Source of the DNA: Zelonia costaricensis
Lineage: Eukaryota; Euglenozoa; Kinetoplastea; Trypanosomatida; Trypanosomatidae
Assembly: GCA_030849075.1 (NCBI GenBank)
Contig: JASAOO010003264.1
Coordinates: forward strand, 1-33,427
Length of the DNA: 33,427 bases
Reading direction: 5' to 3'
How positions within the stretch are numbered: the stretch's first letter is position 1; the number at the start of each line of letters is the position of its first letter. The notes beneath the pieces were generated by a model, which did no database searches, had not been told where the DNA came from, and was given only the letters and a program-made list of their open reading frames with translations. The position numbers and the translations under genes are program-made. Of this stretch, positions 10,439 through 19,456 are shown piece after piece.

Positions 10439-12268
10439 ATGTCAGTGCCGAACCCGTCCGCTCCGGCCACCCTGCGCGGGCAGGAGTCGGGCGGCGATGT
10501 GCCCGGCAGCATGGAGGCGCTCATCAAGAAGCTCCACCCCCTCTACACCCAGCGGGTGCGGCCGCTGGAGGAGATGTACAACTTCGACGTCTTCCGGCCG
10601 AGCTGGTACGAGGAGACCATCCTGAACGAGCGCCCCTTCGTCACCCTCTTCGGGCCCTGGTCGGCTGGCAAGACGACCTTCATCAACTACCTGCTCCAGA
10701 ACAACTACCTGTGGACCGGACCGCAGCCCACCACGGCGGAGTTCACGGTGGTCATGTACGGCAAGGAGGCCGGCCCCATCGATGGCCAGGCGCTCGCCAA
10801 CTCGAAGGACCTGCCGTTCAAGGGGCTGCTCGAGTTCGGCGAGTCCTTCATCAGCAACCTCAAAGGCTTCCAGGCCCCACACCCGCTGCTGGAGCGCGTC
10901 ACGTTGATCGACACGCCGGGTGTGCTGGAGAGCGCCAAGGACGTGCACCAGCGCAAGTACGACTACGTGAAGGTGTGCCGCTGGTTCGCCGAGCGCAGCG
11001 ACCTTATCTTCGTCCTGTTCGACCCCAGCAAGCTCGACGCCGGCGCCGAGCTGCGGCACCTCTTCCAGACGTCCTTCAAGGGGATCGAGAGCCGGCTGCG
11101 GCTCGTGCTCAACAAGGCTGACAGCATCTCCACACAGGAGCTGATGCGCGTGTACGGCAGCCTCTTCTGGAATCTCTCCAACTTCATCAGCACCACGGAG
11201 CCGCCGCGCGTGTATGTCGGCAGCTTCTGGGACCAGCCGTACCGCCCCGACTCCTTCGCCCTCCTCTTCGCCGAGGAGAAGGTGGACTTGCTGCATGAGC
11301 TGCTCGAGGTGATTCCGCAGCAGGCCAAGGACAAGAAGATCGCCTCGCTGATCCGGCGCGCCAAGGAGGTGCTGGTGCACGCCGCCATCATCGGCGGCAT
11401 CCGCGACGACCTGCCGGCGGTCTTCGGCAAGGCCAAGGCAAAGAGGAAGGCGGCGGAGCAGCTGCCGAAGCGGTACGAGCTTATCGCCGCCCGCTTCAAG
11501 ATGAACCACCGCGACTTCCCGCCCGTGGCGGCCTACCAGGCCTTCCTGGAGCGCTTCGACGTGGAGAAGTTCCCGCCGCTGCAGAAGGCCGAGAAGGCGG
11601 GCCTCATACGTGGCATCCAGGAGCTCACCGACACCATCCTGCCCTCCATGCTCCGCCCTGTGCGCAGCACGCGGGCGGCGAACCCCTTCGACCACGACGA
11701 GCGCGCCGGGCTGCTCAACACGTACCGCGATCACGTCCGCTCACAGTACAGCGGACAGGCGGGGACGCAGGGCAGCAGCGACCTCGTCGCCTCCGCCGTG
11801 CGCCAAGTGGTGCCCGCCCCTCCAACAACCACAAACGGCACCACCACCACGGCGGCTTTCCTGCCCGCTGCCCCCGCTGCGCCGTCGGCCCCGGCCTCGC
11901 CAGCCGGCGCTCCCGCCACCTCGGCGTCGTTCTCGCCGTCGCCATCTTCTGCGATGACGGCCCCGCACGCGCCGGCGGACGTGCAGGCCATGATGACCAT
12001 GATGCAGCAGATGATGTCCGCTCAGCAGTCGTCTGGCGTCTTCGAGACTTCGGCCACCACCGCCGCGGCCCGCCCGTCGCTATCCCCGCCGCCTCCCCCG
12101 CCTGCCGCGGCAGCTGCGGCCTCCTCGTTGCCGCCAACACCGTGCGAGCGCGGCGGCTCCGACCACGACGCGGCGCCGCCGACGGAGGCGCGGCCGACCC
12201 CGGCCGGCCCCCCGCCCCGCGCAGCGGCGGCAAACTCCTGGGTGTGCGAGACGGTGTCCAAGGCGTGA
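10439..12268 (+). CDS. EHD/sarcalumenin-like dynamin-family GTPase lacking an EH domain
   Basis: A 609-residue protein starting at the first in-frame ATG; upstream codons belong to non-ATG frame. The GTPase domain is clear: P-loop GPWSAGKTT at 72-80 (K78), PTT at 97-99, DTPG at 158-161 and NKAD at 225-228. Conserved EHD-type segments such as WFAER and VYVGSFW are also present. EHD proteins are membrane-bending ATP/GTP-binding proteins of endocytic recycling, and sarcalumenin is a related protein; the GPWS loop is nearer to the latter. The helical region runs to about residue 440. The last 165 residues are Ala/Pro/Ser/Thr-rich with a Met/Gln patch (MMTMMQQMM, about 518-526). The EF-hand EH domain that ends animal EHD proteins is absent, so NPF-motif cargo binding is not expected. 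No signal peptide is seen from this start. A role in endocytic or flagellar-pocket membrane traffic is inference. Confidence 0.93.
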   Translation: MSVPNPSAPATLRGQESGGDVPGSMEALIKKLHPLYTQRVRPLEEMYNFDVFRPSWYEETILNERPFVTLFGPWSAGKTTFINYLLQNNYLWTGPQPTTAEFTVVMYGKEAGPIDGQALANSKDLPFKGLLEFGESFISNLKGFQAPHPLLERVTLIDTPGVLESAKDVHQRKYDYVKVCRWFAERSDLIFVLFDPSKLDAGAELRHLFQTSFKGIESRLRLVLNKADSISTQELMRVYGSLFWNLSNFISTTEPPRVYVGSFWDQPYRPDSFALLFAEEKVDLLHELLEVIPQQAKDKKIASLIRRAKEVLVHAAIIGGIRDDLPAVFGKAKAKRKAAEQLPKRYELIAARFKMNHRDFPPVAAYQAFLERFDVEKFPPLQKAEKAGLIRGIQELTDTILPSMLRPVRSTRAANPFDHDERAGLLNTYRDHVRSQYSGQAGTQGSSDLVASAVRQVVPAPPTTTNGTTTTAAFLPAAPAAPSAPASPAGAPATSASFSPSPSSAMTAPHAPADVQAMMTMMQQMMSAQQSSGVFETSATTAAARPSLSPPPPPPAAAAAASSLPPTPCERGGSDHDAAPPTEARPTPAGPPPRAAAANSWVCETVSKA

Positions 12269-13315
12269 GCACCCCAGGCAGGGCGGGGGTGAAGGGGTGG
12301 AGGTGGGGGGGGGCATGGCGCGCCATGCAGGCAGGAACCTCTGAGCACAGCGCATACCTCTTCGCCCCCTCATCTCCACACTGTCTCTTTCCGCCGCGCT
12401 GGCCTGACGCAAGGCGGCGGAGTGCGAACCGGTCCGTTCGCGTGCGCCGTTTGGCCGACGCCGTGCAGAGGAGGCGATGGTGTAAGCAGCTCCGTGAGTA
12501 GAAGGGAGCACACGCGCCCTTCTCCCCCACCGTCAGTGCGCCAGTTGTGCGTGTGAGGGGCGTGTCTGCATGATGGTGGGGGGTGGGGGCGGATGGCGCG
12601 CTGTGAGGAGCTCGCACCACGAGAGGGGCGTCTGCCGCGTACGCCACGCTTTGCTTTCCACTGCCTTGAACACTTCTTCATCCTCTGCGGAGGAACACGC
12701 AGAAGAACGAAACACACGCGCACACATGAAGCAGTGCATCTGCAGTAGGGGAGTGCGCGCAGGTGCTGGGTCGCCTCGCACTGCTCGCACACGAGCGACG
12801 GGCGACGGTGTGTCGAGGAACTACGGGCGGCGCCACTGCGAACGGACCGCCCACACGAGGACGGTGCGTCTGCTGCGCCCCTTTCGCCGGGCCCTCTGCC
12901 CCCTTCCCCTCCCCTTGACCCCGCACTGCACCCGTCTGAGGAGGTGCGTGCGGTGCATCGCCGCGCTTTGACCGGCGAACTCGTCACGCAAGCGCTGCCG
13001 CTGCTCATGCACGACGCTTCTCCGTTGCTACGTCAATTTCTTCCCCACCTCCCGTCGTGCCCAACCCCACCCGGACCCACACAGGCACGTGGGGCGTGCA
13101 CCAGTGATGCACCTCGACACAGCGGGCCGCAGCCGGGGCACTACAGCAGCACCAACCATCTTTCATCATCTCCACATTGCGTCCCTGAACTCTTCGCTGC
13201 CATCGGCGAGCTCTCCGGGGCTTCAGACTGCCGCCACGCGTTGGGAGGGGGCGGCGGCACCGAAGCGCACGAACGGCGTGTCGGCGCATCGGGGTGGGCT
13301 GGGAGCGGCATCAGC
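12269..13315 (+). other. Intergenic region
   Basis: About 1 kb between the GTPase and the PIF1-like gene. G-runs lie soon after the stop codon (12284-12314) and again at 12576-12590. The second half has T/C tracts (12880-12930, 13016-13080) that could serve splicing of the next gene. The reading frame of the next gene stays open upstream to 12944, with an in-frame ATG at 13007, so part of this stretch could be coding. Confidence 0.55.
13016..13226 (+). promoter_or_regulatory. Candidate splice-acceptor zone of the PIF1-like gene
   Basis: A C/T-rich tract at 13016-13080 is followed by cacacag with AG at 13083-13084. A second weak pyrimidine stretch (13155-13205) is followed by AGs at 13209-13210 and 13225-13226. 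The site decides the start. The first AG would leave an out-of-frame ATG (13107) ahead of 13316. The later AGs leave none and give a 5' UTR of about 90-106 bases, which favours them if 13316 is the true start. Confidence 0.35.
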
Positions 13316-16300
13316 ATGCTGCGTTCCGCAAGACGCCGTCTGTCCGCCGGGCGGGGGGTGGCGGGGGCGGCGCAGCCAGGGGCCACCACAGACGCGGCTC
13401 CCGACGACACGGAGCTGCTGGACCTGCTCGATGTCGCAGAGGACACCGCCGTCTTTCTCGTGCCGCGCAACGAGGTCGCAGTTGCGGGAACTGTCCGGAC
13501 CGCGGCGGATGCTGCAGCAGCAGCGCGCACAGACACGCGGGTGCCCGTGCTGCCCACCTCCGTGCTCGTGGGTGGGTCCCTCTTTGCGCGAGACCCACCC
13601 CGGTCCGCCGCCGCCCCGTCACCCCGCGGCCCCGGCAGCGGAGCGAAGGCAGGGAGTGTCTTCTGCCCGTTTGTCCGCGCCTTCTACTCGGCATGGTCGC
13701 CGCACTGGACACACCTGCGCGCCGCCGGCTTCGCCTACGGCTTCTCGCCGCTTTACGGCAACCATGTGTACGCCGCAGACCCCCCGCGGATCATGCGCCG
13801 GGCGGCCCAACTGCAGGGTCGCCCCGTCGGGCTGCCGCCGGGCAGGGAGTGTGACGCGGTGCCGTCGCGCGTACTGCAAGCGGCTGCCGCGGCACCTGCC
13901 GATGCCGCGCGCCAAGGGATGCTCTTCGCGGCGTGGGGGTGGAGTCCCCGGCTTCGGCGCACACTTGGGGCGACGCTGTGCAGCGCCCCTCTTGACAGCC
14001 CCCTCGATTTTACGAATGCTATCCACGCGGCGAGTGCAGCGGTGGACGGCAAGCACGGCTCTCGTCGCATCCCGGTGGCGGCGTGGCGACTTGCGTGGCA
14101 GTCAGCGAGTCCACCAGCTCCGGCTTGGTGGACGCTGCCTCGTTCTGCACACCCGCTCCGGCCGTGGCTGACGCGCTGCCGTGTACTGCAGGCCCCGACA
14201 ACCGACGCCACGGAGCAGCTGCTACGGCGGTACCATTGCCGTCCCTTGCGCCTGCCACCACCACCACCACCACCACCGCCGGCACCCTCGCTTGATGTCG
14301 GTGCTGCGGACGCGGAGGCGTCGGCGCCGTGCGAGGTGCCGTTGGGAGAGGGCACGTCGCCGTCCACGCCACGCCTGCCGTGCCGCGCACGTGCCACGCT
14401 GCGTCTCTTCGACCTCCCGGCGGAGGTGCACGCTGCTTTTCTCGAGCTCCCTTTCCCGCACTCCGCGCCCGCCGACGCGATGGAGGCGGCGTGCGCCGTG
14501 GCACTGACGCGGCTGTCGGCGCAGCTGGCCGAGGCGGTGTCGGCTGGAGCGGTGGCGGCGGCCGCTCAGCTGTACGTGTGCCCCATTGCCCACGCCGTGG
14601 ACTTCAGCGGCACCCTCGACCTCCGGGCGTTTCCGGTGGACTGGAGCAGCGTGGCCGCGGCGGATCGTCACGCCTGCACCTCCGCCACCCCAACGCCCAA
14701 GAACGCCGCTGCACGCTTGATGGAGGCGGTCGTGCAGGACGCACCGCCGGTCCTGTCGCTCGGGGTCGAGGCGGTGCACAGCGCGCACGTACGCACGCCG
14801 ATGTTGGCGGTGTCGAGCGGCGTCAACCCGCCGCTGCGGGTCGTGGTGTTCCCCAACGCCCACCTGCTGTCGCGGCGGGCCATGCGGCGTCTGATTGACC
14901 AGTGGACTCGCAACGGCGCCGTGGCACAGAAGTTAATGCAGCGGGAGCGAGAGCAGAGGATGCAGCCGGAGGGGGCGCCGAAACACAGGCGGCAGCACTG
15001 GCACACGCTGATGGGTGGCCGCCTATCCCTCCCCTCGCACGCATCGGCAGTCCTGCCGCACGTCCGCACCCTCGCGCTTCCCCTTGGCGACGTGCAGGCC
15101 GTCTTCATTGGGTACGCAGCTGCCTCGAGCGACGCTGACGTTCGCGACGGTGGCCACGCAGACCGGCTGACGGTGCCACAAGTGCGGCCTGCACCACCGC
15201 ACGCTGCACTGGCCGTGGATGCCGCCGCGCCCCGCCGTGACTTGCTGTATGTAGAGGAGCCGCTCTCTGCGGCGCTGCTGCGCGCCTCGGCCGCCTACCG
15301 CGCCTCCCTCGCCCCCGACGCACGACGCGACCTCGTGGAGACGCTTGTGCAGGGCGTAGTGGGCTGCGCGGGGGCTGCCACGGTACTGACTCAGAAGTGC
15401 CCGAAGCGGCTGCCCTCGGGCCGCCTCGTCTTCGACAAGCGCGACGTCCTCCTGCACCGCAGTGAGGGGCGTCTGCTGCTGCACGAGGCGTGCGAGGCGG
15501 TGCTGGCAATCCCCTCGCCCTTCGACCACCGCCTCCATCCGACTTCTGGCAGCGCGGGTGTGACCGGCACACCAGCGACATCGAGCTACGACGACGCCGT
15601 CTCGCTTCTTCTTCGCTACCCGTTTCTCAGCTCCCTGCGCTTCCGCCACGTCCTGCTCAGCGCCTTCCGGGTGCGCCTTACAGGCATCACCACCCACACC
15701 CCCACAGCCGTGCGCAGCGGCACCGGCAGCACCAGCGCCTCGCTTCACTTCTCAGCGCCAAGTAGCTCGCCGCGAATTCGCTTCTTGCCATCCCGTGCGC
15801 AGCTCGCAGACAACGAAGAGCGCGAGTGCCACAACCTGCTGACGGCCGCGCGCTCCCGCAGCGCAACCCTCGCGTCCACGCAGGCTGGCGCGCGACGCGC
15901 ACGGCAGCCGACGCTTTATCAGGTCTACACTGCGTATCCGGAGCCGCCGCTGCTGCTGGGCTGGTGGAGCCCGACGCTGCTCTTCCGTGCCCCGACCCTC
16001 GCAGACGTCGTGCCGCTGCGCACACTGCTGCGGGAGGCCCTGCGCGAGCGCTTCGACGCCCTCGAGGCGGCCGCTGCATCAGGCCGCACGGCGGAGTGGC
16101 GCGTGCGGTGGGAGGTGGAGGACGTAGACATTGCGCACATGGATCGCACCGAGCGCGCCGTGCCGCATTGCCGCCCGGACTCGCGCTGCTTCGCCGTGCG
16201 GGCGTCGCTGCGCCGCAGCCGGGATGGGCGTGTCGTCGGAGGGCCCGCTGGCGGAATGAGCGGTGACGTGGACGCCGACCTCAGCGCAGCGCTCTGGCGG

Positions 16301-17584
16301 CTGGGTGAAGTGCTGCACGCCTGTCTGGCGTCCGTGGCCCGGGCTGCCGTTCTCTTCCCGTTGTGGTCGGCGTGGCCGAGGAGCGCGGGCCTGTGCAAGG
16401 CGCTGCGCGCGAGTGTGGAGGAGATGCGCCGGCGCCATCGGGCAGCTCCCCCTATCGACCGCGGCGCAGGCGGCGACGCCGAACCTGGGTCTCGCTTCTC
16501 TTTTCCCTTCGGGGGCCCTGGCACGTTGGGGGCGGGCAGCGATGACGGCGAGCCACTCGCAGAGTTTCCACGCTACGATGAGACGGTAGCGCCGCGGGTG
16601 CCGCTGCTGGTGGAGCAGCGCCTCTTCAACATGGCGGCGGCGCAGCTCCCCTCCCTCGCCTTGACGGTGGGCTCGCGTGTTGTGCTGCTGCAGTCGGAGC
16701 GGGTGCCGGCTTGCGTCGCAGGGGCTGCGGAGCCCTCGCGGTGCGGTGCATGCTGCCGTGTGCCCCGTGGACAGGTGTGCGAGGTGGTCGGCTTTGTTTC
16801 GCGTGATGCGCTGCCTTGTCGCGGCGTGGCAGCCGTCGGTGGCCGTGGCGCCGCTGAGGAGTGCGAGCAGCGCAGGCGAGGGCCACACCGCCTTCCCGAC
16901 ACCAGCACCGGCACGCGTGCCGATGCCGACTTCCCTGTCACCGTTCACCGGCAGCTGGCCGAATGGACGTTGCAGGAGCAGCAGCTAGTGGACGCGTATC
17001 TCGAGCAGCAGCACGGGGCCACGTCGCTGCCGCTGCTGCAGACCCACCCCGGCGCCGCAGGGCCCTTCCTCGCCGTGCCGCGCCCTCGCCTGGTCGGCGG
17101 GTTCCCATCCGTGCACTACTACGCCCTTCCGCTGCTGCATCTTCCCCTCCTTGTCCTCTCGGGTGGGCACGGCGCACCGCTTGCGAGGGCATCGATGCGG
17201 CGGACCGCGCCCAAGACGTGTGCCCTGTGCACGGCGACGTCGCCGGCCGTCTCGTTCGACTTCGCCCTCACGCACCTCCTGCACCCTCACTGCACAGACC
17301 CGGTGGGCTGCCGGGCCCAGCTCTGCCTCACGGCGGCCGAGCGCGCGACGGCGATGCGGCTTCTCTTTTCCCGCTTACAGGAACAGTCTGCGTTGGGTGA
17401 GGCGGTGTCGGCGTCCACGACGTCGCCCGTGCGTTTCGCAGAGGATCTGCTATTCGCGGACGGCGCGGCGGAGCTCGCGGCACCTGCGGCGGTGCCGGTG
17501 GCAGACCCCACCAGTCCCGCCGCCGCGTCGCCGCTGCACTGTCCGCTGCTCACAGAGCTTGCCCTCTTCTCTCGCCTGGGGTAG
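13316..17584 (+). CDS. Putative mitochondrial, catalytically degenerate PIF1 helicase-like protein
   Basis: 1422 residues from ATG 13316. This start was chosen because it exposes MLRSARRRLSAGRG, a typical Arg-rich, acid-free mitochondrial presequence. The in-frame ATG at 13007 would add 103 featureless residues. No intact domain is obvious, but a manual comparison with the PIF1 motif order finds diverged counterparts: a P-loop position near 375-395 without GKS; LYVCPIAHAVDFSG at 419-432 (motif Ia); VVVFPNAHLLSRR at 509-521 with P513-N514 where DE is expected (motif II); VQAVFIGYAA at 593-602 with Y for the motif III Asp; LTVGSRVVLLQ through EVVGF at 1116-1160, like the SH3-like 2B region; and RTAPKTCALCTATSPAVSFD at 1296-1315, matching motif V without its HKSQG core. 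A 9-proline run lies near 315-323. If correct it is an inactive paralogue, perhaps structural in kinetoplast DNA maintenance. The coding call is firm; the family call is my inference. Confidence 0.8.
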   Translation: MLRSARRRLSAGRGVAGAAQPGATTDAAPDDTELLDLLDVAEDTAVFLVPRNEVAVAGTVRTAADAAAAARTDTRVPVLPTSVLVGGSLFARDPPRSAAAPSPRGPGSGAKAGSVFCPFVRAFYSAWSPHWTHLRAAGFAYGFSPLYGNHVYAADPPRIMRRAAQLQGRPVGLPPGRECDAVPSRVLQAAAAAPADAARQGMLFAAWGWSPRLRRTLGATLCSAPLDSPLDFTNAIHAASAAVDGKHGSRRIPVAAWRLAWQSASPPAPAWWTLPRSAHPLRPWLTRCRVLQAPTTDATEQLLRRYHCRPLRLPPPPPPPPPAPSLDVGAADAEASAPCEVPLGEGTSPSTPRLPCRARATLRLFDLPAEVHAAFLELPFPHSAPADAMEAACAVALTRLSAQLAEAVSAGAVAAAAQLYVCPIAHAVDFSGTLDLRAFPVDWSSVAAADRHACTSATPTPKNAAARLMEAVVQDAPPVLSLGVEAVHSAHVRTPMLAVSSGVNPPLRVVVFPNAHLLSRRAMRRLIDQWTRNGAVAQKLMQREREQRMQPEGAPKHRRQHWHTLMGGRLSLPSHASAVLPHVRTLALPLGDVQAVFIGYAAASSDADVRDGGHADRLTVPQVRPAPPHAALAVDAAAPRRDLLYVEEPLSAALLRASAAYRASLAPDARRDLVETLVQGVVGCAGAATVLTQKCPKRLPSGRLVFDKRDVLLHRSEGRLLLHEACEAVLAIPSPFDHRLHPTSGSAGVTGTPATSSYDDAVSLLLRYPFLSSLRFRHVLLSAFRVRLTGITTHTPTAVRSGTGSTSASLHFSAPSSSPRIRFLPSRAQLADNEERECHNLLTAARSRSATLASTQAGARRARQPTLYQVYTAYPEPPLLLGWWSPTLLFRAPTLADVVPLRTLLREALRERFDALEAAAASGRTAEWRVRWEVEDVDIAHMDRTERAVPHCRPDSRCFAVRASLRRSRDGRVVGGPAGGMSGDVDADLSAALWRLGEVLHACLASVARAAVLFPLWSAWPRSAGLCKALRASVEEMRRRHRAAPPIDRGAGGDAEPGSRFSFPFGGPGTLGAGSDDGEPLAEFPRYDETVAPRVPLLVEQRLFNMAAAQLPSLALTVGSRVVLLQSERVPACVAGAAEPSRCGACCRVPRGQVCEVVGFVSRDALPCRGVAAVGGRGAAEECEQRRRGPHRLPDTSTGTRADADFPVTVHRQLAEWTLQEQQLVDAYLEQQHGATSLPLLQTHPGAAGPFLAVPRPRLVGGFPSVHYYALPLLHLPLLVLSGGHGAPLARASMRRTAPKTCALCTATSPAVSFDFALTHLLHPHCTDPVGCRAQLCLTAAERATAMRLLFSRLQEQSALGEAVSASTTSPVRFAEDLLFADGAAELAAPAAVPVADPTSPAAASPLHCPLLTELALFSRLG

Positions 17585-19456
17585 ACCTGCGCGATGAGGT
17601 AACCGCTTCCGCCGGGTGCATGGTGACGGACGGCTTGAGGGGGCTGGGCCTGCACTCGTGTGGGTGTCGGGAGCGCCGCTCAGCCGGTGAGTAGCCGGTG
17701 CCCTCCGTGTGAGGCGGCTCTTCCTTCTGCTTCTTTCTCTAACGTGCTCTGCGTGCGTTTCTGCACGCCGCTCTTCTCTTCTTGTGCTGGAGAAAGACCC
17801 GCTGTTTATTCTGCTCTCTGCCCTGCTGCACGTGTTGCTCCCCGACCCTCGAACCACGTGTGGAACGGGAACTGCGAACGACCATCGACTCCAATGAGCG
17901 CGTTAACTCGAGGTACGCGACGCCAGCGTTGAGAGAGAGAGAGAGTGGAAAAGACGCGCCGAAGCGAACCGGCGCACAGCTTACCAGCTGACTGGGCTTC
18001 GTCACGGTCCAGCTCTTGATGCTCTCTTGTCTGTTCTCTTCGAGAGAATCGGTAAGGAAAGACGGGTGGGGGTGGGGGAACAAGAGGACTGCGGGATGTC
18101 ATGCCTTGCGCTCCATATCGCCTTGAAATCCGAACGGCGCCGCGCCACGTTGCCGCTCCCCTCCCCTCCTCCGCCTTCTACCGCGTATCCGTCTCCGCCA
18201 CCCCTCCCTCCGCCCTCCCTCCGCCCTCTCTCCCTCTTTCCACGCTGCCGCACCGGGCGCCCCCACGGACGTCAACACCACGCTCACGTTCCACACACCC
18301 CGCACGCCGCAGTAGGGATAGTATCGTGATACCGCCGCTCATTTGTCTGGACCTCCTTCCCACTCTCCCCGTTTGTGTTTGCCTTGCATCGCGCAGCTAG
18401 GTAGCACCACGAGGAGGACAGTCCGCTCTTTTTTTTTTCCTTTGTTGTGTATCTCCGGTAGGAAACTGCTTCACAGAACCTTTGGCCCCACCCCCTCCAC
18501 CCCCACCCTCCCTCCACCTGCCCACCTCTTGTCTCTTCGTCTTTCCCCCGACGTTGCCCTCTCCCCATCCACCCTCCTAGCCTCCCACCCTCCCACCCCC
18601 TCCCCCCGCGGGCTTGTCCTCGTCCACTGGGCGGTCCCCTTCCCCCCCTCTCCCTCTTATCAACCCCGGCCACAGCCCCCCCCTTCGTGCACCGACACAC
18701 CGCAGCCTTCCCGAGCGCCCCTCCCCCTCCCCTCTTCACACCAACTTCACTCCTTCCCCATCCCCTTTCTTCTTCCTAACGAGCACACCCGCCTCCTCCC
18801 CGCCTCGGCATCCTTCATCCCTCCCCTTCTCTCACCTCCTGGTGCGTGTGTGTCTCTCTCGATTATCATTTCGCGCTTTCGACGTCGCTTCGCCCGCCAC
18901 CGCCACCGCCTCTCTCGCCGCGCCTCTCGGTGTTTGTGCAGGCGTTTCTGGTTTTGTTGGTGCTCCGTGGGCGTGTGCGCGCACCTTCTTGCGCTCGCTG
19001 GGGCTTCCCTCGGTCCATCACGGTCTTTACCGCCTCGCCTCCCACTTCCCGTGCAGGCCTCGACTTTGCCTGCTCGAGGGTCTCTCGCTCTCCCTCTCGT
19101 GTCCGCTCCTCGCCCCACATCCCTCACGCAGTCCCGCATCGCAACTTCCCGTCCTCCTTGCGCCTCGTCCACGCTGGGCCCTTTGCTGCGTCTCATCTCC
19201 CGCTCCTCCGTGCTGCACCGTCGTGTTTGCCGTGCACGGCTCGACAGCCCACTCGCCCCCCTCCCACTCTTGACACCCACTCCGCTCGCTTCCGCCCCTC
19301 CGCGGCAACTTCGAGGTGGGCCCCCTCGCCATTCCCCTGTGTTGCGAGCTCGTGCAACTCTGGACCTTTTTGTTTTTGTTTGAACGCTCGCTTCCGCACG
19401 TGCCCCCCTCCTTTCCAGGCCAACTCGCATCTGCGTTTCGACCGCGCGTGGCGCTC
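17585..19456 (+). other. Intergenic region
   Basis: About 1.9 kb without a credible gene. It holds a (GA)n run at 17932-17945 and three G-runs at 18064-18078. A strong T/C tract with ggtag (about 18427-18461) could be an extra splice acceptor. An almost unbroken C/T-rich stretch of about 900 bases follows, from 18480 to the U-box gene. Open frames here encode Pro/Ser/Leu-rich strings only. Confidence 0.6.
19366..19418 (+). promoter_or_regulatory. Candidate trans-splice acceptor of U-box/CCCH paralogue 1
   Basis: A T- and C-rich tract (19366-19416) ends in ctcctttccag with AG at 19417-19418. Use of this site gives a 5' UTR of only 38 bases before ATG 19457, with no upstream ATG. Confidence 0.55.

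Noticed and set aside
13107..14171. +1-frame ORF overlapping the start of the PIF1-like gene
   Set aside because: Overlaps the longer frame, is Arg/Pro/Cys-rich and has no recognisable domain; treated as a shadow.
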